Source of the DNA: an uncultured Eubacteriales bacterium
GTDB taxonomy: Bacteria; Bacillota; Clostridia; Oscillospirales; CAG-382
NCBI GenBank assembly: GCA_934444645.1
Contig: CAKSCV010000006.1
Location: forward strand, 62,001-126,000
Length of the DNA stretch: 64,000 nucleotides
Direction of reading: 5' to 3'
Shown: positions 55,123 to 63,379 of the stretch, one piece after another
Layout: each line of letters opens with the position of its first letter
Numbering within the stretch: position 1 is the stretch's first letter
Notes under the pieces: model-generated
Seen by the model: only the letters and a program-made list of their open reading frames with translations
What the model was told of the DNA's origin: nothing
Databases searched by the model: none
Program-made: the position numbers and the translations under genes

Positions 55123-55168
55123 CAAAAAACAGCACCGGAAGCAGCCTTCGCCTCCGGTGCCGTTTTTG
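55123..55168 (-). terminator. Terminator of the small acidic membrane-protein gene
   Basis: Stem GCACCGGA(G/A)GC...GCTTCCGGTGC on the minus strand, followed by TGTTTTTTG, just past the stop codon. Confidence 0.85.
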
Positions 55169-55176
55169 TCAAACGC

Positions 55177-55464
55177 TTATTCTTCGGAAATCTCGACGTC
55201 GATATCCTTTTCGGCGTCGCTTTCGTCCTCGTCCATGGCACTTAGCGCCTCCTCAACGGATTTTTCCGTTTCGCCGGAAGGCGTGCTGTCGTGTTCGTTT
55301 TCTATGGATAAATCGATATCGTTTTTGGCGTTTTCTTCGTCTAACGTGTCGTCGATCCCTTCGATAGAAAGCGAAATTTTCAGCTTGTTGAGCATTATGG
55401 CAACCGCGCCGACAATGGCGGCTGTCGTTACAAAAGCGCCGATTAAATAAATGATTTTTTTCAT
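55177..55464 (-). CDS. Small single-pass membrane protein with acidic tail
   Basis: 95 residues. One N-terminal hydrophobic segment (IIYLIGAFVTTAAIVGAVAI) is followed by a strongly acidic, D/E/S-rich tail with no Cys. The family is not recognised. AGGAGG precedes ATG, and it has its own terminator. It is divergent from tmcAL; both genes have a matching GTGATATACTAT promoter element. Confidence 0.7.
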   Translation of the reverse strand: MKKIIYLIGAFVTTAAIVGAVAIMLNKLKISLSIEGIDDTLDEENAKNDIDLSIENEHDSTPSGETEKSVEEALSAMDEDESDAEKDIDVEISEE

Positions 55465-55512
55465 GTGCGATTCCTCCTGTCATTGTTTCATGCCGACCTG
55501 TGCCGACATCTC

Positions 55513-55604
55513 ATGTATAGTATATCACATTCTCCGAAATAATGTTTGAAAAAATATTAATTTTTTCAGAGGATTCTTAATATTTGCGTGATATACTATG
55601 ATAG
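55513..55604. promoter_or_regulatory. Divergent extended -10 promoters in inverted repeat
   Basis: GTGATATACTAT occurs as complement 55517-55528 (leftward) and as 55588-55599 (rightward). Each holds an extended -10, TGATATACT, without a good -35. Transcription would start near 55512 leftward and 55604 rightward. Confidence 0.6.
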
Positions 55605-55608
55605 AATA

Positions 55609-56835
55609 ATGCTATATAGCCGTCAAAGCTGCCCAAACGGCAAAATTTCCGCAAAGGAGGCGTGTGCCATCGCCCTCTCAGCCAAAGCGTGCGGTGTGGT
55701 TTGCGAGTATAATCCGTTCCACAACGGCCACGCCTATCAGTTAAGACAAATCCGTGAAGCATTACACACACCGGTCGTATGTGCCATGAGCGGCACCTTT
55801 GTCCAACGCGCCGAGCCTGCGTGTATGCCCAAAGCGGCGCGTGCCGCCTGCGCGGCAAAGCACGGAGCGTCCTTGGTGCTGGAGCTGCCGTTTCCGTACA
55901 GCTGCTTCACCGCGGAAAAATTCGCCGAAGCCGGTGTGCGCCTGTTAAACCAAAGCGGCCTTTGTTCCCACCTTGCCTTTGGCTCGGAATGCGCCGACAG
56001 CGGCCTTTTAAGCGCGCTTGCCGAAGCTCTGTGTGACAAGACACTGCTAAAAAGTATACAGGTATACCAAAAAGAACATCCGGAGCTTACCTATATCCGT
56101 GCGCGCAGCGCCGTGCTTCGAACGCATTTCGGAGAAGCAGCAGCCCGGTGCGAAAATCCAAACGACATTTTGGGAATCGAATATATCAAGGCCATCCGCC
56201 GCTGCGGTGCGGCATTGATTCCGATCGCCCTTGCACGGTCGGTCGGCAGAAACGACGTACCGAACGGCGTGTTCGCCTCCTCTTCGCTCGTACGCCGCTT
56301 GGCGGCAGAGGGCGATTTAGAACGCGCCGAAGCCTTTCTGCCGGACAATACGGCACACGGCTGCTTAAAAAACTATCGGCCGGAGATTTTTCGAAAAGCC
56401 GTCTATTTGCTGCTTCTTTCCAAAACCAAGGCTCAGCTTTCCGCATGCTGCGAATACAGCGGCGGTCTCGAAAACGCCGTATACCGTGCCGTTCATGCGT
56501 CACACAGCTATGAAGAGGCTTTCGATGCCTTAAAATGCAAGACTCTCACCGATGCCAAAATCCGCCGTTTATTCTTGTTCGGAGCCTTCGGTATCACAAA
56601 AGAGCAGGCCGAAGCGCCGCTTGCCTACGCCAGCATTCTTGCCTGTGCGGAGGATGAAGCCGCATCCGAGCTTTTACGCGCGGCACGCAAAAGCAGCAAG
56701 CTTCCGCTTGCCCGACGCGTCGGCACCATTCGCAAAAACAAAAATGCCGCCGCGCAATATGCTGCCGACGCTCTTGCCGAACAGCTTTTATATGCCGGCG
56801 GCTGGCCGATCACCGCAATACAAAACAACCTGTAA
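55609..56835 (+). CDS. tmcAL: tRNA(Met) cytidine acetate ligase (TmcAL/YlbM)
   Basis: About 390-408 residues depending on the start. The HIGH-type nucleotidyltransferase signature GVVCEYNPFHNGHAYQL is followed by SGTFVQRAEPA, LELPFPYS, FGSE, NDILGIEYIKA and ASSSLVRRLAAEG. TmcAL activates acetate with ATP to acetylate the wobble cytidine of elongator tRNA-Met. The start is unclear. ATG 55609 is the only AUG ahead of the domain but lies about 5 nt from the predicted transcript start. A perfect AAAGGAGG at 55653-55660 stands 8 nt before an in-frame ATC (55669), with no in-frame ATG, GTG or TTG at that distance. The domain begins soon after, as in relatives that start directly at this strand. Confidence 0.85.
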   Translation: MLYSRQSCPNGKISAKEACAIALSAKACGVVCEYNPFHNGHAYQLRQIREALHTPVVCAMSGTFVQRAEPACMPKAARAACAAKHGASLVLELPFPYSCFTAEKFAEAGVRLLNQSGLCSHLAFGSECADSGLLSALAEALCDKTLLKSIQVYQKEHPELTYIRARSAVLRTHFGEAAARCENPNDILGIEYIKAIRRCGAALIPIALARSVGRNDVPNGVFASSSLVRRLAAEGDLERAEAFLPDNTAHGCLKNYRPEIFRKAVYLLLLSKTKAQLSACCEYSGGLENAVYRAVHASHSYEEAFDALKCKTLTDAKIRRLFLFGAFGITKEQAEAPLAYASILACAEDEAASELLRAARKSSKLPLARRVGTIRKNKNAAAQYAADALAEQLLYAGGWPITAIQNNL

Positions 56836-56847
56836 AGGAGCCTTGCC

Positions 56848-57288
56848 TTGCAATACTATCACAGCTACTTAAACGCCAAGCACGGCAAAAACGACCGCGA
56901 CGCTTCCTGCGCTTTTTGCTTAAACCGCATCGTCCGCGCCTGTGCCAAACACGCCTCCGCCCTGCACTATCCGAACGCGCTCATCTATCACGACTGCGAA
57001 ACGACGCTCTACACCGATGAAGCACCCGAATCGGCAGCCTTGCGGACCTCGGAGGCGCTCGACAGCTTCTGCGCCGAAAACAGCACGCTTGATGCCTTTC
57101 TCGAAGCACTGCCCGACGGCGAAACCGCCCGATTTTATCTGAAAGATGCCGATGGGAACACGCTTTCCGAGGTGACGTACCCACTCTTCCGGGGCACACC
57201 CGACTGTGTCGTCGGCGAAGAAGCCGACGCGGAAGCGTTAGAGCGTTTCATCGAAGACGTATTCCGAACGGTCGACGGTCTGCGATAA
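56848..57288 (+). CDS. Hypothetical protein
   Basis: 146 residues from TTG 56848, with AAAGGAG exactly 7 nt ahead, 12 nt after tmcAL. It opens QYYHSYLNAKHGKNDRDASCAFCLNRI with a CxxC pair. It then has an acidic, mixed alpha/beta sequence (FYLKDADGNTLSEVTYPLF). No signal peptide or membrane segment is seen, and no family is recognised. It is co-transcribed with tmcAL. Confidence 0.7.
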   Translation: MQYYHSYLNAKHGKNDRDASCAFCLNRIVRACAKHASALHYPNALIYHDCETTLYTDEAPESAALRTSEALDSFCAENSTLDAFLEALPDGETARFYLKDADGNTLSEVTYPLFRGTPDCVVGEEADAEALERFIEDVFRTVDGLR

Positions 57289-57322
57289 ACACGCAAAAGG
57301 CCGCGGTTGCCGAAAATCGGAA

Positions 57323-57351
57323 TTGACAAATGCCGCAAAATGCGGTATAAT
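57323..57351 (+). promoter_or_regulatory. Consensus promoter of ruvC with palindromic spacer
   Basis: TTGACA (57323-57328), 17-bp spacer, TATAAT (57346-57351). The spacer contains CCGCA-AAA-TGCGG, a perfect 5-bp-arm palindrome that could bind a regulator. Confidence 0.85.
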
Positions 57352-57392
57352 AGAGTATTCAGTCAACGCGGTCGAAAAAAGGAGTTTTTCAC

Positions 57393-57884
57393 GTGATCAT
57401 TATGGGGATCGACCCCGGTCTTGCCACGGTCGGCTTTGGATTTATCGATGCCTTTCGCGGCAGGCATACGGCGCTCGAATTCGGCGCGGTTCTCACGCCT
57501 GCCGGCACCAAAACCGAAACACGGCTTGCGGAAATATACGAAAATATCGACGAGCTTATCAAGGGGACGCATCCGGACGCGGTTTCCATTGAAAAGCTGT
57601 ACTTCAACACCAACGAAAAAACCGCCGTCAACGTCTGTCAGGCGCGCGGTGTGATTCTCCTTGCCTGTGCCAAGAACGGCATTCCGATCTTCGAATACAC
57701 GCCCTTGCAGATCAAGCAAGCCGTGGTCGGCAACGGCCGTGCCGATAAAAAGCAGGTCATGTATATGGTCACGCGGCTGTTGAATCTGAAAAAAGAGCCG
57801 CATCCCGACGATACGGCGGATGCCCTTGCGGCGGCCTTATGCCATTCGTTCAGTGCCGATTCGGCTCTGTTCGGTTTGACGTAG
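57393..57884 (+). CDS. ruvC: Holliday junction resolvase RuvC
   Basis: 163 residues, normal length. It cuts Holliday junctions symmetrically during recombination repair, with RuvAB. The acidic metal site is visible: GIDPGLATVG (first Asp), SIEKLYF (Glu) and HPDDTADALAAALCH (last Asp pair). AAAAGGAG stands before the GTG start at 57393; the protein begins MIIMGIDPG. ruvA and ruvB are not in the window. Confidence 0.93.
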   Translation: MIIMGIDPGLATVGFGFIDAFRGRHTALEFGAVLTPAGTKTETRLAEIYENIDELIKGTHPDAVSIEKLYFNTNEKTAVNVCQARGVILLACAKNGIPIFEYTPLQIKQAVVGNGRADKKQVMYMVTRLLNLKKEPHPDDTADALAAALCHSFSADSALFGLT

Positions 57885-57911
57885 CGTCTTTATCCAATCT
57901 TTATCATGCTT

Positions 57912-57957
57912 ATCAAACGCCTGCGGAAAAGGCTGTTCCGACCGGCGTTTTAAGGTA
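57912..57957 (+). terminator. Possible terminator after ruvC
   Basis: AAACGCC and GGCGTTTT enclose an inner CGGAA/TTCCG stem, with a short T-run. It may separate ruvC from darA only partly, since no clear darA promoter is seen. Confidence 0.45.
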
Positions 57958-57988
57958 AATCCATCTCAATCTTAAAGGAGGAATCCGT

Positions 57989-58318
57989 ATGAAACTGATT
58001 TTTGCCATCGTTCACAACGACGACGCACCGATCGTCACATCCGAGTTAAACAAAGCCGGTTTTCATTCCACCAAAATCGCCTCGACCGGCGGCTTTCTCT
58101 CGTCCGGCAACACCACCTTCATCACCGGTGTGGACGACGATAAAGTGCAAAGCGTGGTCGATCTGATCTCCGCACACAGCAAACGCCATTCGCAGTATGT
58201 GCCGACCACCGTCTATCCGTCGCTCGGCATGGGTGCCGATGCAGCCGGAACGGCTAAAGTGCAGACCGGCGGTGCAACCATTTTCGTACTGAACGTTGAA
58301 TCGTTCTATCAGGTGTAA
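57989..58318 (+). CDS. darA: Cyclic di-AMP receptor, PII-like (DarA/PstA)
   Basis: 109 residues, the typical length. It is a ferredoxin-like PII-type trimer that binds cyclic di-AMP. Family segments: MKLIFAIVHNDDA, LNKAGFHSTKIASTGGFLSSG (ligand loop), NTTFITGVDD and GGATIFVLNVESFYQV. AAAGGAGG lies before ATG. It is 6 nt ahead of holB, and the order darA-holB-ricT is the same as in Bacillus subtilis (yaaQ-holB-yaaT, there with yaaR between). Confidence 0.92.
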   Translation: MKLIFAIVHNDDAPIVTSELNKAGFHSTKIASTGGFLSSGNTTFITGVDDDKVQSVVDLISAHSKRHSQYVPTTVYPSLGMGADAAGTAKVQTGGATIFVLNVESFYQV

Positions 58319-58324
58319 CACGCC

Positions 58325-59275
58325 TTGACAGCCGAACATACAACCATAAAACTTGCGGATATTGCCGGGTTTGACGCAAAAAAGCCGCTGCACGCCTATT
58401 TGATTTTGTCGCCGATCTTACGCGATGCGCGCGACTGCACGCAGTTTTTGTGCGAAACACTGCTGTGTGAAGAGCCGCTTGCTGACGGCAGCCCATGCGG
58501 CCGGTGTCGGGCGTGCATCAAAGTGCTTGCCGGGACGCATCCGGATATTTCGATCCTCGGCAGAAGCGAAGTGAAGGTGGCCGATGTACGCAATATGCGC
58601 GACAGCGTCTATCTCTCGCCCCATGAATCTGACCGCCGCGTCCTTGTGCTTGAGAGCGTGGACAAATTTAACGATGCCTGCCTAAACGCACTGCTAAAGA
58701 TTCTCGAAGAGCCGCCCGAGGGCCGGTTCTTTCTCCTGACAGCCTCCGTCAAAAGCGCCGTTCTGCCGACCATTCTGTCGCGCGTCTGCGTGTTAGCTCC
58801 CGCACGTAAGGCCTTGTATGCGGATTTAAGCACGCAATTTCCGGACGCCTCACCGGAGCAGCGTGCCTGTATGCAGCTGTATTTGGAAACCTATGAAGAC
58901 ACCGATATCAACGCATTGGAGCCGGAAAAGCTTGAAAAGGCGTTTGAGCTTGCCTATGGCTTTTTCACCGGCGAGCAGCCGCTTTTTGTGCCGCAGCTAT
59001 CCAAAAAGCGGGAGGAGTTAGCGGTCGTTTTCCGCGTCTTTATGCTCATCTCCGGCGATATCTGCGCCTATAAATCGTCGATGGGACGCCTGCGGAAGGA
59101 GCGCATCGAAAACGCAGCTTACGGCAGCTTGCGCGAAAAATTCCGCAAGGTGTGCGCACGCCTGTCGGTCAAACGTGCCCTCGGCTATTACGATTTGTTC
59201 GAAAAGGCCTATCTTATGACAGAAGATTATGCCAATTCCAATGCACTGAAAGCGTATCTTACGCAAAACCTGTAA
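58325..59275 (+). CDS. holB: DNA polymerase III delta' subunit
   Basis: 316 residues. It is part of the clamp loader. The AAA+ fold lacks a Walker A motif, as expected for delta'. A four-Cys zinc module is present (CEEPLADGSPCGRCRAC), then VLVLESVDKFNDACLNALLK and ILEEPPEGRFFLLTAS (with the SRC-type IL-SRV at the end). The start is TTG 58325 with AGGTG upstream, 6 nt after darA, implying coupled expression. Confidence 0.9.
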   Translation: MTAEHTTIKLADIAGFDAKKPLHAYLILSPILRDARDCTQFLCETLLCEEPLADGSPCGRCRACIKVLAGTHPDISILGRSEVKVADVRNMRDSVYLSPHESDRRVLVLESVDKFNDACLNALLKILEEPPEGRFFLLTASVKSAVLPTILSRVCVLAPARKALYADLSTQFPDASPEQRACMQLYLETYEDTDINALEPEKLEKAFELAYGFFTGEQPLFVPQLSKKREELAVVFRVFMLISGDICAYKSSMGRLRKERIENAAYGSLREKFRKVCARLSVKRALGYYDLFEKAYLMTEDYANSNALKAYLTQNL

Positions 59276-59324
59276 GAAACTGCCGGAACCAGAAAAACCG
59301 GAAAGGATTTTAGAATACGATACT

Positions 59325-61262
59325 ATGAATAATAAACCGAATAACAGAAAAATGCAGCCGGATACGGCTGCCGACGGCGACAGCTCGATCAATACCAAAA
59401 AGGGATTTCTCATCTCCCTGCCGTCACGCAAGAAAAAGGAAAACACTGAGCCGGGTTCGGGCATCGTCATGTCCAAAAATGACGCCTCCAAGGGCGATCG
59501 GAACGATAAAGGAGACAAACGGCCGCCCAAGCCCGCCGTTCGTGACAGCGCACGCGACAATCAAAAGGAGCACAGCAGAACCGTCGAAAAAGACGAAAAA
59601 GAAAAAAATGCCGAACGCGCACAAGCCGGTTCGCCGCGCCGCGACAAGCCGCAAAAAAACGGCAAAAGCCAAAACGACCGTACTGACCGTCCCGACCGCA
59701 AGGAACGCCCGGAACATACCGGTTCGCCGAAAAGCAAGGAGCGCGACGGCAAGGATGCCCGCGACAATCGCGACAATCGGGACAATCGCGACAACAACCG
59801 CAACCGTCCGCCGCGAAACGGCGATCGCGCCGCGCAAAATCCGCAAAACGGTCAACCGAACCGGAATCCGCAAGGCGACCGATCCAAAAACGCGCCTAAA
59901 AGCGACAACAAACAGAACGCAAAGAATAATCGCGGCAAGGGCAAAAACCAAAACGACCGCAAAAACGGCAATCCGAACGAAAACGCACAAAACGCGCAAG
60001 GCTCCAAGCAAAATTCCGGCCGCCGCGACCGCCGTACACCGAAAATGCCGAGTCTGTCGCCGCTTTCGGGCGATATGATGACGTTTTTGCACGACGCAAA
60101 AAGTGATTTCGGCACTTCGCAGGTCAAAAAAGCCGAACGCGAGCCGTCCCTTGAGGAAAAATACAAGAACGCCGTACCGCTTGCCGAACAGATTGCAGCC
60201 GAGGAAGAACGCCGTTTGGCACGTGTACGCAAAAAAACGCTTGCCGAGGTGTCACACAAGCCGGCAAGCGAAACAGCCGCCGAAGCCGCCCCGTCACCGG
60301 AAACGGCCTCCGAAACCGTTCCGGAAAAATACGAGATTGTCGGCGTTCGTTTCCGCGAAGCCGGAAAGATCTATTATTTCGATCCCGACGGTCAAACCAT
60401 TCCTTACGGCACGCCGGTCATCGTTGAGACCTCGCGCGGCTCGGAATACGGCTACACCGCCATTTCCAACCGCATCGTACCCGGCGGAAGCGTGGTGGCG
60501 CCGCTCAAAAAGATCAGCCGCATTGCCAACACCGCCGACACCGAAAAATACCGTGCCAACAAAGAGCTTGAGACCGAAGCGGCCGTCATTTTCAAGAAAA
60601 AGGTCGCCGAGCTGAAGCTTGCCATGAACCTTGTGTTTGTGGAATATACGTTTGACAATTCCAAATTATTGTTCTATTTTACCGCCGAAACGCGCATCGA
60701 TTTCCGCGAACTCGTCAAAGAGCTTGCCGCCATTTTCCGCACGCGTATCGAGTTGCGGCAGATCGGCGTGCGCGACGAAGCCAAAATGCTCGGCAGCCTT
60801 GGCGTCTGCGGCAGATGTGTGTGCTGCAATTCGTTCTTAGGCGATTTTGCGCAGGTTTCCATCAAAATGGCCAAAGAGCAGGGCTTATCCCTAAACAGCG
60901 CGAAGATTTCCGGTGCCTGCGGCAAGCTCATGTGCTGCTTGCGCTATGAAGACAAGGTTTACAGCGAAGAAGCCGCACGCACGCCCAAAATCGGTGCGAT
61001 TGTCGAAACCGCCGAGGGCAAAGGCACGGTCACCGAGACAAGTCCGCTAAAGGGCGAGATCAAGGTGGCTTTGGAGAATGCCTCCGATACACCGCCCAAG
61101 GTCTTCCACAGAGAGGATGTCAAGGTTGTTGGTTTCCGCGGGAAGAACGGTGTTGAACACGCCGAAAATGCCGAATTGAATGCCGAGATTGTTTCCGAAA
61201 TGGAAACCGATCTTGCCGAAAATTTGTTGGAAGCCGAATCCTCGCCCGATACCGAACGATAA
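59325..61262 (+). CDS. ricT: PSP1-domain protein RicT (YaaT) with long disordered N-terminal extension
   Basis: 645 residues, more than twice the roughly 275 of Bacillus RicT. Residues 1-250 are low complexity, rich in K/R/N/D/Q/P, with tandem RDN triplets (59761-59800) and GDRxxQNPQN-type repeats. A helical charged part follows (to about 335). The PSP1 domain (about 340-590) has YEIVGVRFREAGKIYYF, SEYGYTAISN, YTFDNSKLLFYFT and the Cys cluster CGRCVCC...CGKLMCC. In B. subtilis RicT works with RicA and RicF, an Fe-S complex stimulating RNase Y. Position directly after holB supports the identity. The extension could bind RNA, but that is inference. Confidence 0.88.
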   Translation: MNNKPNNRKMQPDTAADGDSSINTKKGFLISLPSRKKKENTEPGSGIVMSKNDASKGDRNDKGDKRPPKPAVRDSARDNQKEHSRTVEKDEKEKNAERAQAGSPRRDKPQKNGKSQNDRTDRPDRKERPEHTGSPKSKERDGKDARDNRDNRDNRDNNRNRPPRNGDRAAQNPQNGQPNRNPQGDRSKNAPKSDNKQNAKNNRGKGKNQNDRKNGNPNENAQNAQGSKQNSGRRDRRTPKMPSLSPLSGDMMTFLHDAKSDFGTSQVKKAEREPSLEEKYKNAVPLAEQIAAEEERRLARVRKKTLAEVSHKPASETAAEAAPSPETASETVPEKYEIVGVRFREAGKIYYFDPDGQTIPYGTPVIVETSRGSEYGYTAISNRIVPGGSVVAPLKKISRIANTADTEKYRANKELETEAAVIFKKKVAELKLAMNLVFVEYTFDNSKLLFYFTAETRIDFRELVKELAAIFRTRIELRQIGVRDEAKMLGSLGVCGRCVCCNSFLGDFAQVSIKMAKEQGLSLNSAKISGACGKLMCCLRYEDKVYSEEAARTPKIGAIVETAEGKGTVTETSPLKGEIKVALENASDTPPKVFHREDVKVVGFRGKNGVEHAENAELNAEIVSEMETDLAENLLEAESSPDTER

Positions 61263-61308
61263 ACCGGTCAAAAATCCCAAACTTTTACAGTTAACGAGGT
61301 GCAACCAC

Positions 61309-62328
61309 ATGGAAAAAACGTTTTTATTGCCGCAAAAGCCGAAATACAAGGCCAATCTTCACTGTCACACGACCGTATCCGACGGCCTGCTTACGCCGGA
61401 GCAGATTAAAGAGGAATACAAAAAACGCGGGTATTCGATCGTCGCCTACACCGACCATGAATACATCGTCAACCATCAGGACTTGAACGACGAAAGCTTC
61501 ATCGCTATCACCGCTTACGAGTATTCGATCAACGAAGCACCGCACGATGAGCGTACCGCATGGACGGATCTGCGCTGCTGTCACCTCAATTTCTACGCCA
61601 AAGACCCGTATCAAGACAAGCACGTCTGCTTTGCGCCGTCGTATGTGTGGGGGCCCGGCAAGGCGATTGCCGATACCTTAACGTATACCGGTCCGCTTTA
61701 CAAGCGCGATTACAACGACATTCAGCACGTCATCGACGAGGCAAACAAAAACGGCTATCTGGTCTGTTTCAATCATCCGTATTGGTCGTTACAGCCGCAG
61801 TCCGATTATTTTGGCTTGAAAGGCCTTTTTGCCATGGAAACCTATAATACCGGCTGTTATGATTTTTCCGGCCACAGTTTCTACGACTACGGGTTACTGG
61901 CCGAGTTTAACCAGGAGATTGCGCCGGTGGCAACCGACGACAACCACAATCATTTCCGTGATCCCGATCTTGATCATTCCGATTCGTTCGGCGGTTATAC
62001 CATGATCTATACCGGTGATTTTTCGTATACCGGTATTATAAAAGCGCTTGAAGAGCAGCAATTTTATGCGTCGACCGGCATTGATTTTGAGGAAATTTCG
62101 GTAGAAAACGGCGTGGTGCATGTCGAATGCACGCCGAGCACCAGTATCAGCATCGCGTTCGGCGGAAAACGTTGGGATGAACGGCTTTGCTATGACAGAG
62201 AGCCGTTAACATCGGCGGATTTCACCATTCCATGGGGCGCACGGTACATCCGCGTTTACTGCGTCAACCGCCGCACCGGTGCCAACGCGACCACAAAAGC
62301 CTTTGCGCTTCCGAAAGACGCCGAATAA
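61309..62328 (+). CDS. PHP-domain metal-dependent phosphoesterase-like protein (copy 1)
   Basis: 339 residues. The PHP metal ligands are visible: NLHCHTTVSDG (HxH and Asp), AYTDHEYIV (DH), YEYSINEAPH (Glu), CFNHPYW (His) and DDNHNHF (DxH). The C-terminal third (from about 270) is a beta domain (FEEISVENGVVHVECTPS). PHP proteins act as phosphatases or nucleases; the substrate here is unknown. ATG 61309 is preferred over the longer frame because GAGGTG stands 8 nt ahead and the paralogue starts identically (MEK-LLP-PKYKANLHCHTT). It is followed 20 nt later by that paralogue. Confidence 0.87.
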   Translation: MEKTFLLPQKPKYKANLHCHTTVSDGLLTPEQIKEEYKKRGYSIVAYTDHEYIVNHQDLNDESFIAITAYEYSINEAPHDERTAWTDLRCCHLNFYAKDPYQDKHVCFAPSYVWGPGKAIADTLTYTGPLYKRDYNDIQHVIDEANKNGYLVCFNHPYWSLQPQSDYFGLKGLFAMETYNTGCYDFSGHSFYDYGLLAEFNQEIAPVATDDNHNHFRDPDLDHSDSFGGYTMIYTGDFSYTGIIKALEEQQFYASTGIDFEEISVENGVVHVECTPSTSISIAFGGKRWDERLCYDREPLTSADFTIPWGARYIRVYCVNRRTGANATTKAFALPKDAE

Positions 62329-62348
62329 GGGAAAGGAGCATATGCATC

Positions 62349-63365
62349 ATGGAAAAAATCTACTTACTTCCCAACACGCCGAAATATAAGGCGAATCTGC
62401 ATTGTCACACCACCTTTTCCGACGGCGCGTTCACACCGGAGGAAATCAAGAAGACATACAAGGAACACGGCTATGCGGTGGTTGCCTATACCGACCATGA
62501 ATACATTGTCAACCACCAGGAGCTGACCGACGACAGCTTTATCGCCATTACCGGCTATGAATATTCGCTGGGCGAAGCGCCGCACGACGGCTTTACGCAT
62601 TGGATGGATCTAAAATGCTGTCATTTGAATTTATACGCCAAAGATCCATATCAGGACAAACATGTCTGCTTTGACCCCGAACATGTGCCGCACTGCAAGC
62701 ATCCGGAAAAGCTTTTGTATACCGGGCCGATTTTCAAGGCGACCTATGACGACATTCAGCACGTCATCGACGAAGCCAATAAAAACGGGTATCTCGTCTG
62801 CTTCAACCACCCGTACTGGTCGGTCGAGCCGCACGGCGACTACTTTAACCTCAAGGGCTTGTTTGCCATGGAGATCAACAATACAAGCGCATCGGACTAT
62901 TCGGGACACAGCTTTTACGATTACGGCTTGCTTGCCGAATACAATCGGACGGTTGCTCCCGTCGGTGCGGACGACAACCACAATCTCGTGCTTGACCCGG
63001 ACGTTGACCATTCCGACTCGTTCGGCGGCTACACCATGATCTATACTGACGATTTTTCGTATTCCGGTATACTTTCTGCCATGGAACGCCGCGACATTTA
63101 CGGCTCGACCGGCATTGACTTTGACGAAGTTTCGGTCACGGGCGATGTACTGCACATCGCGTGTACGCCGTCCACAAGCATCATGGCCTGCTTCGGCGGC
63201 AGACGCTGGCACGGAAAACAGGCCTACGACGGAAACACCGTGACGGCGGCGGAATTTGCCATTCCGGAGGACGCGACCTACATCCGCGTGTTCTGCACCA
63301 ACCGCCAAGACGGCTCGTATGCCACCACGCGCCCGTATGACGTGCCGAAAAAAGCGCAGGCGTAA
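62349..63365 (+). CDS. PHP-domain metal-dependent phosphoesterase-like protein (copy 2)
   Basis: 338 residues and clearly a tandem duplicate of the preceding gene: the same NLHCHTTFSDG, YTDHEYIVNHQ, AKDPYQDKHVCF, NKNGYLVCFNHPYW and DHSDSFGGYTMIY segments. All PHP metal ligands are kept, so both copies should be active. They differ most at about residues 105-130 (PSYVWGPGKAI against PEHVPHCKHPEKL) and in the last 60 residues. The start is ATG 62349 with AAAGGAGC. It is followed 14 nt later by truB. Confidence 0.87.
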   Translation: MEKIYLLPNTPKYKANLHCHTTFSDGAFTPEEIKKTYKEHGYAVVAYTDHEYIVNHQELTDDSFIAITGYEYSLGEAPHDGFTHWMDLKCCHLNLYAKDPYQDKHVCFDPEHVPHCKHPEKLLYTGPIFKATYDDIQHVIDEANKNGYLVCFNHPYWSVEPHGDYFNLKGLFAMEINNTSASDYSGHSFYDYGLLAEYNRTVAPVGADDNHNLVLDPDVDHSDSFGGYTMIYTDDFSYSGILSAMERRDIYGSTGIDFDEVSVTGDVLHIACTPSTSIMACFGGRRWHGKQAYDGNTVTAAEFAIPEDATYIRVFCTNRQDGSYATTRPYDVPKKAQA

Positions 63366-63379
63366 ATCCGGAGGTTCTC

